Assembly: GCA_900769535.1 (NCBI GenBank) | Contig: CAAGHB010000045.1 | Location: forward strand, 1 to 15,762 | Origin: Clostridia bacterium | GTDB taxonomy: Bacteria > Bacillota > Clostridia > Oscillospirales > Acutalibacteraceae | DNA: 15,762 nt | Direction: 5' to 3' | In this document: positions 1 through 7,430 of the stretch, one piece after another | How the letters are laid out: each line of letters begins with the position of its first letter | Position numbering within the stretch: position 1 is the first letter of the stretch | Program-made: the position numbers and the translations under genes | The notes under the pieces: model-generated | Told to the model about the DNA's origin: nothing | Seen by the model: the letters and a program-made list of their open reading frames with translations, nothing else | The model's database searches: none

Positions 1-1743
1 AACCTTCATATCATTCACTCCATCAACTCGACGGAGCAAAATCTCGGTCTTTCCTTGGGAATATTTTTCAATGGGCAGCTTCATCTTATAATCGATATAA
101 CTAAATCCATAAGTATCCCTGTGTACACTATTCTCCGCAGAGCGAAAAACTCGGCTGACATCATGTTCAAACCGCAACAACTCTTTGAGCTGAGGAATAT
201 AAGCTTCGTCGAATTGATCCAGCATATTGCAGAGCATCTGCACCGAATGGGTCTTAGCCGTGTTAACGGCATGGTCAAAATCCTTTTCGAAGCAGAAGCT
301 GTTACACGAAAAGAAATCCTGATAGAATTTTAAATTATCGCCGCCGTAAAGCTTTCGCACATGGCGGATAAAACGAGGGTATGCCTGATAAAGATATACC
401 AGCAAAAACAAGAAATGATATTTGTCGCGTACAGGAGTATTTAAATGATAGAGGAACGGGAACAACGCCTTGTTTTCCTTAATCATCTCGAATTCCTCGT
501 TGTATCCGTAAATGCCGCGATGCAGCGCTTTCACGTCGGTATCAAGCACAAGCTTATCAAAATACTGCTCGGTAATAGCTGTGGCCGGATTAAATCTACA
601 AAATGACATACTGACATTATTTACACCCATGTCCAGCAGATTAAACAGCAGTTCCAGCGTTTCGTTGAGGTCCTGCTCGGTTTCGTCAGGAAAACCGTAC
701 ATGAAGAAAAGACTTACACGGATGTTGTTTTTCATAAGAAACTCGATCATGTGTTTAGCTTTTTCGAGATCAAGGTTCTTGTTAATAAGCTTTTGCATTC
801 GCTTCGAGCCGGTCTCAACGCCCAATTCGATACGGGTCATGCCTGCCTGCTTCATTTTCAAAACCAGTTCCTCGCTGATGCAGTCGACTCGGGCAGTACA
901 GCGCCACTGGATATTCAACTTTTTCTCTAAAATATGGTCGCAAACCTCAGAAACCAGCTTTTTATTCGACGTGAACGCATCGTGAGAAAACCAGAAGCTC
1001 TTAATCCCGAATTTATTATTATAAAATAATATATCATCGACAATTCGCTGGGGAGATTTAAGTCGATACATACGACGCCAGAAATAGCTTGTACAACAGA
1101 AGGTACAGCTATATGGGCAGCCACGTCCTGCGTCAATGGGCATAAAATAGTTATTATCGCTGATATTGGGCTCAGGCGTTTTATAATGTTGCATGTACAA
1201 CCTGTCATCCCATCGAGGAAGGGTATTTAAATCGCACAGTGGTATTTCAATGTCATTATAAACCACTCTGCCGTTTTTTCTGTGGAACAGACCCGGAATA
1301 TCGGCCAAATCTCCGCCATCCTCACGCAGCAGGGCCTGAAAAAACGGGACAATCGTGTTCTCGCCCTCACCTGAACAAATATAATCCACAAAAGGCATAG
1401 CATTCAAGGTTTCCTCGGCAGTAGCAGATGACTGCGGTCCACCCATAACAATTATGGTTTCGGGGCTCTTTTCCTTTATTTCTGATGCTATTCGTAACAT
1501 GATGTGATAATACGGCCACAGAGTATAAAATGACACGCACTTCGGAGCAATTTCTAAAATTTTATCCGTAATTTCGCGTATAAACTCGGGATATTCCTTG
1601 CAGGTATGCTTCATTTGCACGAATCGCAAAATATCAGTTTCAAATCCTGCCTGCAACAGCTTAGTAGCAAGCAATAGCGTACCGTTCACCTCGTGACTAA
1701 GCGAAAACCGCTCTGTCGCGTTTATAAATAAAACATCAATCAT
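1..1743 (-). CDS. B12-binding-type radical SAM protein (3' end beyond window)
   Basis: An open frame of 581 codons starts at ATG 1743 and is still open at base 1. About 190 N-terminal residues look like a Rossmann-type B12-binding domain, with an MGGPQSS segment near residue 100 and a CSGEGE segment after it. The radical SAM CxxxCxxC motif is CPYSCTFC, with C209, C213 and C216 to bind the [4Fe-4S] cluster that cleaves S-adenosylmethionine. A later LGVETGS stretch matches the SAM-binding part of the barrel. The classical DxHxxG cobalamin-ligand motif is not seen, as in many members of this superfamily. The start is supported by GAGGGGGGC seven bases upstream. The gene follows a terminator and has a plausible promoter of its own, so it is probably not part of the sugar operon. 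Such proteins include methyltransferases and natural-product or RiPP-modifying enzymes; substrate and reaction are unknown. The family call is firm. Confidence 0.9.
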   Translation of the reverse strand, partial: MIDVLFINATERFSLSHEVNGTLLLATKLLQAGFETDILRFVQMKHTCKEYPEFIREITDKILEIAPKCVSFYTLWPYYHIMLRIASEIKEKSPETIIVMGGPQSSATAEETLNAMPFVDYICSGEGENTIVPFFQALLREDGGDLADIPGLFHRKNGRVVYNDIEIPLCDLNTLPRWDDRLYMQHYKTPEPNISDNNYFMPIDAGRGCPYSCTFCCTSYFWRRMYRLKSPQRIVDDILFYNNKFGIKSFWFSHDAFTSNKKLVSEVCDHILEKKLNIQWRCTARVDCISEELVLKMKQAGMTRIELGVETGSKRMQKLINKNLDLEKAKHMIEFLMKNNIRVSLFFMYGFPDETEQDLNETLELLFNLLDMGVNNVSMSFCRFNPATAITEQYFDKLVLDTDVKALHRGIYGYNEEFEMIKENKALFPFLYHLNTPVRDKYHFLFLLVYLYQAYPRFIRHVRKLYGGDNLKFYQDFFSCNSFCFEKDFDHAVNTAKTHSVQMLCNMLDQFDEAYIPQLKELLRFEHDVSRVFRSAENSVHRDTYGFSYIDYKMKLPIEKYSQGKTEILLRRVDGVNDMKV

Positions 1744-1783
1744 TTAAAAAGCCCCCCTCGCTCATCAAAAGAAATCCCATACT

Positions 1784-1811
1784 ATTATATAGAATATCAC
1801 ATTAAATACAA
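1784..1811 (-). promoter_or_regulatory. Putative sigma-A promoter of the radical SAM gene
   Basis: On the minus strand TTGTAT (1811-1806) and TATAAT (1789-1784) are separated by 16 bases. They lie about 40 bases upstream of the ATG at 1743 and downstream of the terminator at 1914-1943. The -10 box is perfect and the -35 box matches four of six consensus bases. The surrounding 1744-1913 stretch is AT-rich and I see no gene in it. Confidence 0.45.
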
Positions 1812-1908
1812 TTTTTCAACGATTATCCGTTGTTACAAACAAATTCTTCGGCAGTTCATACAAAGGTATATAAAAATAAAAAATACCGCCTAAACTAACG
1901 GTTTTCCT

Positions 1909-1943
1909 GAAAAATTAAAGAGCCGCAAACGCGACTCTTTAAT
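1909..1943 (-). terminator. Rho-independent terminator of the eight-gene operon
   Basis: A 13-bp stem (1943-1931 pairing with 1926-1914) closes a four-base loop. One position is a C-A mismatch on the plus strand but a G-U wobble in minus-strand RNA, which favours the minus orientation. The stem is followed by a short U-rich tail. It starts about 45 bases after the Etf stop codon, so it ends the operon and insulates the radical SAM gene. Confidence 0.85.
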
Positions 1944-1988
1944 TAAAACATAGGTAATTTTATAGCCACTACGAACGATTAGTTGAAA

Positions 1989-3341
1989 TTAGAACCTTTC
2001 TGTAATTCCATAGTCGGCGTAATCAAAAATTCTCGCATCCTTGTCCGGATTTATTGCAATAACGGTTGTGCTTCCCTCTATTGCGCAGGTATGGTGTATT
2101 GCCCCCGAAATGCCAATCGCAATATAAATTTTGGGGCTGACCGTTTTTCCTGTCAGTCCGATTTGTTTATCATAAGGCATCTTGTTCATATCAACAAGCC
2201 CTCTTGACGCGCCTGTTTCGGCGCCGAGCTTATCTGCTAATTCGCGGAGCTTGTCAATGCTGTCCGCAACACCCTTTCCGCCCGAAACTATAATATCAAA
2301 GCTATCACTTTTTGTTCGCACGGTTGCCATTTGCGGCTTTGTTACGCACTTTATCTTTGCCGTTATGTTGCCGCCCTGTGCCGGACGGTACATTATCAGG
2401 TTTTCGCCGTCGGTTTCAAGCATGGTACAATCGGCACAAAGTCCCGTATTCAGCATTGCGGCAACAACGGGCGCATTCCTTCTGCCCCAAAAATCAGCGT
2501 TCCAGAGAATTACATCCGGCTCTTCCGCAATTGCCTTTTCGCATATTTCACGAGGGTCTGATTTCTCGATTAAAATGACCTCTTCGGAAATTTCCTTTGC
2601 CTTTCGGAGCACTTCCTTGCCAACCGCCCATACGCTTTTAAGCTTTTTGCCTTCGTAAGTTTTTTGCGCTTCGACATTGTTCTCTTTCACCAGTCTCTCA
2701 ACAAGCGGAAGTAGCCCATCCATCGAAATAAACCTGCATTTTCTTTTTCCTTGCTCGTTTTCAAATGCCTCCAACACCTTTGTCGGCGAGCCGGACAAGC
2801 CGCATTTTTGCACATCGCATTTAAGCGCATCGTTATCGAGAACCTTTACCTCTCCAACCTTTGAAAAAATGCTCGGAAAGCGTAAAACATAGCCCCTTTC
2901 AACAGTAACCAATGCAGGCAGCGGCGCCGATTCCTCACCCGCTCTCGTGTCGGCAAAAACGCTGTTTTCTTTGATTTCGATTTTGAGCGCGTTCGTTATC
3001 AGTGAAATTCCGAGCATTTGGGAAAGCATGGGACCAACCTGAGCTGTATCTCCGTCGATGCTCTGTCTGCCGCAAAGAATGAGGTCGTACTGCAATCCCT
3101 TTATCACCGTCGACAATATGTACGACGTTGCAAGAGTGTCGGAGCCGGCGAAACAATTATCGCTTATTAAAATAACCTTTGCGCCAAGCCGTGTCAGCGG
3201 CTTTAAGGCGCTCTCGCTGCTTTTTGGGCCCATTGATACAACGGTGACGTCGTCGGACAGCTGTAATGCGCATTCAAGCGCCGATTCGTCAAAGGGGTTC
3301 AGCTCCCCTTTCACAACCTTCACACACACTAAAACTTTCAT
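1989..3341 (-). CDS. Fused electron-transfer flavoprotein, EtfB plus short EtfA
   Basis: This protein (450 aa) should carry electrons between a flavin dehydrogenase and NAD, ferredoxin or another carrier. Residues 1 to about 220 match EtfB, including GRQSIDGDTAQVGP at 91-104, a nucleotide-binding segment, and GSPTKV at 184-189. From about 235 the sequence is EtfA: WGRRNAPVVAAMLNTGLCADC at 285-305, then the FAD-binding domain with GASR (377-380), GLTGKTVSPKIYIAIGISGA (395-414) and INPDKDARIF (430-439). Separate EtfB and EtfA usually total nearly 600 residues, so much of the EtfA N-terminal domain is missing at the fusion. The start ATG overlaps the stop of the FGGY kinase as ATGA, so the two are translationally coupled. 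It is the last operon gene. With the GlcD-like and Fe-S proteins of the same operon it resembles lactate dehydrogenase/Etf or glycolate-type systems. Direction of electron flow, and whether it bifurcates electrons, cannot be read from the sequence. Confidence 0.92.
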   Translation of the reverse strand: MKVLVCVKVVKGELNPFDESALECALQLSDDVTVVSMGPKSSESALKPLTRLGAKVILISDNCFAGSDTLATSYILSTVIKGLQYDLILCGRQSIDGDTAQVGPMLSQMLGISLITNALKIEIKENSVFADTRAGEESAPLPALVTVERGYVLRFPSIFSKVGEVKVLDNDALKCDVQKCGLSGSPTKVLEAFENEQGKRKCRFISMDGLLPLVERLVKENNVEAQKTYEGKKLKSVWAVGKEVLRKAKEISEEVILIEKSDPREICEKAIAEEPDVILWNADFWGRRNAPVVAAMLNTGLCADCTMLETDGENLIMYRPAQGGNITAKIKCVTKPQMATVRTKSDSFDIIVSGGKGVADSIDKLRELADKLGAETGASRGLVDMNKMPYDKQIGLTGKTVSPKIYIAIGISGAIHHTCAIEGSTTVIAINPDKDARIFDYADYGITERF

Positions 3342-4813
3342 AAATATTCACCGTTATAAATGGGTTCCAGCGCCTTTTGAATTGCTTTATATTTTTTGAA
3401 AAGTTCGTTATATTTTAATGTATTTTCGTGATTTGGCAAGGTGGTTGAAACGATTTTATTGCATTTTTTTACCGCCTGCTCAGCGTTATCAAATACGCCT
3501 ACGGCAATACCTGCAAGCATTGCGCTGCCGAACGAAGAATCGGTATATTTCATCTCGATAAGCTCGATTCCGAGCGCATCCGAAACGATTTGACGCCACA
3601 AGGGACTCTTTCCGCCGCCGCCGATAATTATAGCCGAACTGTCGTGCGGAACATTTAAAGCATCAAGCGCCTGCTTGCAATCAAGCATACTCATCGCAAC
3701 CCCTTCGAGCACCGCCCGTGTAAAATGCGCTCTTGTATGAGATGCTCTGACTCCTACGAAATCGGCACACAAATTCGGGTTGGCATAGGGTGTAAGTTCT
3801 CCGTTTAAATAGGGATGAAAAACAAGTCCGTCACAGCCGATGGTCACCTCTGATGCCGCCGCGTCAAGCTCCTTGTAATTTCCGCCAAAGGTATCTCTGT
3901 ACCAACGATATGACGCCGCACACGACTTTGTCGCTGTGCCGGGGTAAAATAAGCCGTCAATAAAATGGGAATAGTTGATAAGGTTTATGTCCGGATATGT
4001 TTTTTCGGTAATGACACAAATTCGTCCTGCCGTTGCAAGCTTTAAGGTCATTTGGCCTTTTTTTACCGCACCGGAAGCGAACACCTCCATAACCGTATCG
4101 GTAGTACCGCAGATGACGGGTGTGCCTTCGCTCAGTCCGGTCGCTTTTGACGCCACTGACGTCACCCCACCGATAATATCGGTGGGTTTTACGATAGGCG
4201 GCAACATATCGGTAGTTATCCCTGCTAAATCGCAAAGCTTTTTGTCCCACTGCATTTTATTGCAATCGAAAAGCATACTACCCTCCGCCTCAATATAATC
4301 GGTGCAAAAAACATCGGTTAAAAAGCAGCGCACATAATCCTTTTCAAAGAAAATATATTTAATTTTATCAAATGTTTCGGGCTCATTTTCGCGCAGCCAA
4401 ATAAGCTGCGGTAATGTCCATATTGTACCCGGTTTATGAAAGGTTTTGTCAAAAATCTCTTCGCCAAATTCTCGGTTCAGCTTTTCCGCCTGTTCCTTTG
4501 AACGCGTGTCTGTCCAATGGATTGCATTACGCAACGGCTTAAACCCGCTGTCGCATACAAGAAAGGTATGTGTAGCCGAGTCAAGAGCAACCGCCAATAT
4601 ATCCGCACCTTCAATACCGCTTTTTGCAATCAACGCCTTGCTGTTACGGCACAGCGCATCTATCCAATCCTGCGGATTTTGCTCACAAGCGCCAACCTCA
4701 GGATACAGTGTCGGATATTCAACCGTATTCTCGGCAATTATATTGCCGTTTGTGTCGATAAGCGTGGCCTTTGAAGCGCCACCACCGAAATCTATACCTA
4801 AGAGATATTTCAT
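3338..4813 (-). CDS. FGGY-family carbohydrate kinase (xylulokinase-like)
   Basis: This 491-residue cytoplasmic protein has the normal length of an FGGY kinase, which phosphorylates a sugar or polyol with ATP. The first phosphate-binding loop is at 7-18 (IDFGGGASKATL), a sugar-binding HWTDTR is at 99-104, and GTTD at 236-239 supplies the likely catalytic base D239. The second ATP-binding segment (IIIGGGGKSPLWRQI) lies in the last quarter. The general pattern is closest to xylulokinase or related ketose kinases; the exact substrate cannot be assigned. The start is set by GGAAG about nine bases upstream. It is separated from the IolB-like gene by a 69-base gap that contains a perfect hairpin, and its stop overlaps the Etf start by four bases. 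A second kinase of another family (PfkB) lies in the same operon, so either two phosphorylations occur or two substrates converge. Confidence 0.9.
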   Translation of the reverse strand: MKYLLGIDFGGGASKATLIDTNGNIIAENTVEYPTLYPEVGACEQNPQDWIDALCRNSKALIAKSGIEGADILAVALDSATHTFLVCDSGFKPLRNAIHWTDTRSKEQAEKLNREFGEEIFDKTFHKPGTIWTLPQLIWLRENEPETFDKIKYIFFEKDYVRCFLTDVFCTDYIEAEGSMLFDCNKMQWDKKLCDLAGITTDMLPPIVKPTDIIGGVTSVASKATGLSEGTPVICGTTDTVMEVFASGAVKKGQMTLKLATAGRICVITEKTYPDINLINYSHFIDGLFYPGTATKSCAASYRWYRDTFGGNYKELDAAASEVTIGCDGLVFHPYLNGELTPYANPNLCADFVGVRASHTRAHFTRAVLEGVAMSMLDCKQALDALNVPHDSSAIIIGGGGKSPLWRQIVSDALGIELIEMKYTDSSFGSAMLAGIAVGVFDNAEQAVKKCNKIVSTTLPNHENTLKYNELFKKYKAIQKALEPIYNGEYL

Positions 4814-4840
4814 TTTACATTTCTTCCTTTTTTAATACCA

Positions 4841-4874
4841 CAATAGAGATATGCTTATCTGCATATCTCTATTG
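4841..4874 (-). repeat. Perfect 14-bp intercistronic hairpin
   Basis: CAATAGAGATATGC and its exact reverse complement flank a six-base loop (4855-4860). It begins eight bases after the stop codon of the IolB-like gene and ends before the ribosome binding site of the FGGY kinase. No run of U follows on the minus strand, so it is unlikely to be a strong terminator. An RNA-stabilising or processing element is more likely. Confidence 0.7.
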
Positions 4875-4882
4875 TAATAGCA

Positions 4883-5683
4883 TTATCTGTTTTCTATCCA
4901 AGCGTGGTCAGGGTCAGCGCTTCGGTTAAAGCCCTGATAATCACCAGCCATAATCCACAAAAAGTAGGTTTCATAGCCCGGTGTGGCAACGGTTGTATGA
5001 TAACCCCTCGGAAACTCAACAAGCTCGTCGTTTTTAACCCTATACGCCTCGTCAATTTCGCCGTCAGCTGTATAAAGGCACTGCACGGCAAAGCCCTGTT
5101 TGGGGTTGAACAGAAAGTAATAAATTTCCTCGGCTATACACTCGGTGGGCATATTATTTACATCGTGCTTATGGGGAGGAAATCCTGCCCAGTTGCCCTC
5201 TGTGCAGTAACACTCGCCGATTGTGAGTATTTTTGCATTAGTATTGCCGTCAATAAGAAAACTGGTCTCTCTCTCATAGGGTTGTTCGCCGAGAACCTTT
5301 AATACAACGCGGTCCTCGCGAAGAAGCTGCGGCTCGGTCTTTTCGGTAACAGGGGTGGCACAAACCGCAATTTTAATATGGTCTATTGCCTCAATAACAC
5401 ATTCCTGCTCCCTTGGCATATAGAGGCTTTCCGCCCTTCGATTTTCGAAAACAGTCATTCTGTTACCGATATTTTCCCATACTTCGCCGTTCACTTCAAC
5501 GTTACAGTGACCTTCAAGAATAATAAAAGCGGTTTCTTTATCCTCTGTATTAAAGGACAATTTTTGTCCTGCGTCTAATTCAATTATTCCGAATTCGAGC
5601 TTATTTAAGGAACATTCGCCGATTTTACATATAGGTGTGTAACCGTTCTGAGATATATATGACTTTTTATAATTATAACTCAT
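4883..5683 (-). CDS. IolB-like 5-deoxyglucuronate isomerase family cupin
   Basis: This 266-residue bicupin protein belongs to the KduI/IolB family. IolB converts 5-deoxyglucuronate to 2-deoxy-5-keto-gluconate in inositol breakdown. The family signature is clear: GNWAGFPPHKHD at 163-174 with metal ligands H171 and H173, an EEIYYF acid at 185-190, and FPRGYHT at 224-230 with H229 as the fourth ligand. The ending, with MAGDYQGF at 246-252, is also typical. The start overlaps the end of the PfkB gene by 11 bases, and GGAG lies just upstream inside that gene. The neighbours are a PfkB kinase and a class II aldolase, the same enzyme types that act after IolB, but the earlier inositol enzymes are not here. 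The true substrate may therefore be another deoxy or keto uronic acid. Family is sure, substrate is not. Confidence 0.88.
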   Translation of the reverse strand: MSYNYKKSYISQNGYTPICKIGECSLNKLEFGIIELDAGQKLSFNTEDKETAFIILEGHCNVEVNGEVWENIGNRMTVFENRRAESLYMPREQECVIEAIDHIKIAVCATPVTEKTEPQLLREDRVVLKVLGEQPYERETSFLIDGNTNAKILTIGECYCTEGNWAGFPPHKHDVNNMPTECIAEEIYYFLFNPKQGFAVQCLYTADGEIDEAYRVKNDELVEFPRGYHTTVATPGYETYFLWIMAGDYQGFNRSADPDHAWIENR

Positions 5684-6584
5684 AACCGTTCTCCTTCAAA
5701 TATTTTTTTGTAGTTTTAAAATCAGGGACGCTTTCTCTGGCGCCGACGCCGGAGCATTTAAGTCCCGATACGGCGCTGCTGAAATGACAGCATTTGAGAT
5801 AGTCATAGCCCTTTGCAACCGCCGCCGCAAAAGCGCCGTGAAAAACGTCGCCTGAGCCATTGGAGTCAACAACTTCTGCCGGATAAATAGGATAAGCCGT
5901 GATTTCCTTTCCGTCATACATAATGCCTCCGCGCTTACCCTGAGTGATTACGACAACCTCAGGTGAGTAGAGGTCAAAGAGTTTTTTGGCGGCTTCTTCC
6001 GCTGTATTGCAACCGGTGTGACCGAGAGAAAACTCCTCCGACGGAATCATAATGTCGGTGAGGGCCAATAATCGCTCAACACCTTCGTAAAGTCCGCCAC
6101 AGTCGTAAAGCACCTTGGTACCGTTCTCTTTTGCTATCTTTGCGCCTTCTACAGCGGCATCCATTTCGTTTCCGTCCACCATAAGTATCTCGGCGTCGCA
6201 AATTGCCTGCTTTTGAGCATCATTTAAGGTCAAAGGAGGCAAATCCCCCTTGTCAAAAACGCAGGTACGTGTTGCTGTATCGGCGCAAAGCCAAAGCACC
6301 GATACAAAGGAACGATATCCTGATTTAACCTCGATTAAGTCCGTTTTTACGCCGTATTTTTCGAAATCCGCTTTTAAAAATTTTCCACCGTTATCGTCCG
6401 ACAGTACGCCTATATAAGCGGCATCCTCACCCAACTTTTGAGCCGCTACGAGACCTGTTGCAACAGGGCCTCCGCCGGCAGTTTTACTGGCGTTAGCTCT
6501 CATTTTAGTATCTTCGGTTGGGTATGTAGGGATATTATAGAGGGTGTCAAAAACGTTTGCGCCGATTCCTACTATTTTAGCCAT
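5673..6584 (-). CDS. PfkB/ribokinase-family sugar kinase (IolC-like position)
   Basis: This 303-residue kinase transfers phosphate from ATP to a sugar or sugar acid. Visible PfkB features are GGGP at 37-40 near the sugar site, a central Rossmann-like domain, TQGKRGG at 214-220, and the C-terminal signature DSNGSGDVFHGAF at 240-252, with D246 as the catalytic base. The usual GAGD of the anion hole reads GSGD here, a mild and tolerated change. I place the start at the ATG at 6584 because GGAAAGG lies nine bases upstream; an in-frame ATG eight codons further out has no better signal and would overlap the aldolase. The gene begins four bases after the aldolase stop and overlaps the IolB-like gene by 11 bases. 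By context it could phosphorylate the IolB product, as IolC does. Fructokinase or 2-keto-3-deoxygluconate kinase are alternatives. Confidence 0.88.
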   Translation of the reverse strand: MAKIVGIGANVFDTLYNIPTYPTEDTKMRANASKTAGGGPVATGLVAAQKLGEDAAYIGVLSDDNGGKFLKADFEKYGVKTDLIEVKSGYRSFVSVLWLCADTATRTCVFDKGDLPPLTLNDAQKQAICDAEILMVDGNEMDAAVEGAKIAKENGTKVLYDCGGLYEGVERLLALTDIMIPSEEFSLGHTGCNTAEEAAKKLFDLYSPEVVVITQGKRGGIMYDGKEITAYPIYPAEVVDSNGSGDVFHGAFAAAVAKGYDYLKCCHFSSAVSGLKCSGVGARESVPDFKTTKKYLKENGYEL

Positions 6585-6588
6585 TTTT

Positions 6589-7428
6589 TTACGCCTTTCC
6601 GTTTGCACCGACTAACTCAATTCTCGTGATGCAGAAATTCTTAACTGCCTCAATCGGTTTTTTCATAAAGTTATCGATGGCAACCACTCTTTCGGGTTTT
6701 TGAAGCTCTTCGAGACAGCAATCGAGGAAGGTGTAGCAGATATCGGTGGCAAAATTCATTTTGCGGACACCTGCTTTTACCGCCTTTCTTATCTCTTCGT
6801 CCGGCACTCCCGAACCGCCATGCAATACAAGCGCGGTATTATTTGTAGCTTCGCGGATTGCCTTTATACGTTCAATATCAAGCTTCGGCGGCTTTGAATA
6901 TTTGCCGTGAGCAGTACCTACTGCTACCGCAAGACAGGCAACCCCCGTTTCTTCAACAAATCGCTTTGCGTCCTCGGGCGTTGTAAATTCGTCCATATCC
7001 CTGTCGGCAGTTGTGCCAACGTGACCAAGCTCGCCCTCAACCTGAACATCAACGAATTTGCAGGTTTCTACTACGCGCTTTGTAAGAGCGATATTCTCCT
7101 CAAAGGGCAGGGTAGAGCCATCAAGCATAATTCCGGTAGCGCCGTAGCGCAGTGAACGTGTTGTTTCAAGCTCACTCGGGCCATGGTCAAGATGGAAACA
7201 AACCGGCACAGACGCCCTCTTTGCCGCCGCAATGATAACAGGAGATAAATAATATCCCGCTTCTTCCTTCATCAAACGCGGATAAACCTGCATGATTATA
7301 GGCGCCCTTGTTTCCTCAGCCGCTTTTACAACTCCCATTGCGCTCTCCATATTATACACGTTGAAGGCAGGGATACAAAAGCCGCCTTTTTCGGCCAAAT
7401 CAAGCACATATTTTAAGTTTACTAACAT
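6589..7428 (-). CDS. Class II (zinc) fructose-bisphosphate-type aldolase, IolJ-like
   Basis: A 279-residue class II aldolase, near the family's usual length. It should cleave a phosphorylated keto sugar into dihydroxyacetone phosphate and an aldehyde. The zinc and active-site residues are present: FHLDHG at 78-83 (D81, H82), the EGELGHVG segment at 131-138, GTAHG at 171-175 (H174) and LHGGSG at 202-207 (H203). The start ATG is two bases past the stop of the Fe-S gene, and AGGTG at the end of that gene is its ribosome binding site. Fructose-1,6-bisphosphate, tagatose-1,6-bisphosphate and 6-phospho-5-keto-2-deoxygluconate (IolJ) aldolases share this fold and cannot be told apart by eye. Being next to PfkB and IolB-like genes makes the IolJ-type reaction attractive but not proven. 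Confidence 0.92.
   Translation of the reverse strand: MLVNLKYVLDLAEKGGFCIPAFNVYNMESAMGVVKAAEETRAPIIMQVYPRLMKEEAGYYLSPVIIAAAKRASVPVCFHLDHGPSELETTRSLRYGATGIMLDGSTLPFEENIALTKRVVETCKFVDVQVEGELGHVGTTADRDMDEFTTPEDAKRFVEETGVACLAVAVGTAHGKYSKPPKLDIERIKAIREATNNTALVLHGGSGVPDEEIRKAVKAGVRKMNFATDICYTFLDCCLEELQKPERVVAIDNFMKKPIEAVKNFCITRIELVGANGKA
6594..6600 (-). promoter_or_regulatory. Ribosome binding site that fixes the PfkB kinase start
   Basis: GGAAAGG on the minus strand lies inside the last codons of the aldolase and nine bases before the ATG at 6584. It favours that start over the in-frame ATG at 6608. Confidence 0.7.
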
Positions 7429-7430
7429 AA

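Noticed and set aside
512..985. Plus-strand reading frame opposite the radical SAM gene
   Set aside because: It is the reverse complement of a well-supported coding region, has no ribosome binding site, and shows a low-complexity, serine-rich product. The same applies to other frames opposite the long minus-strand genes.
1744..1988. Possible small gene or RNA between the Etf fusion and the radical SAM gene
   Set aside because: Apart from the terminator and a putative promoter I see only AT-rich sequence with no credible short reading frame with a ribosome binding site, and no structured riboswitch.
6585..6608. ATG at 6608 as the PfkB kinase start
   Set aside because: It would overlap the aldolase end and adds eight residues unlike the family; GGAAAGG points to ATG 6584.
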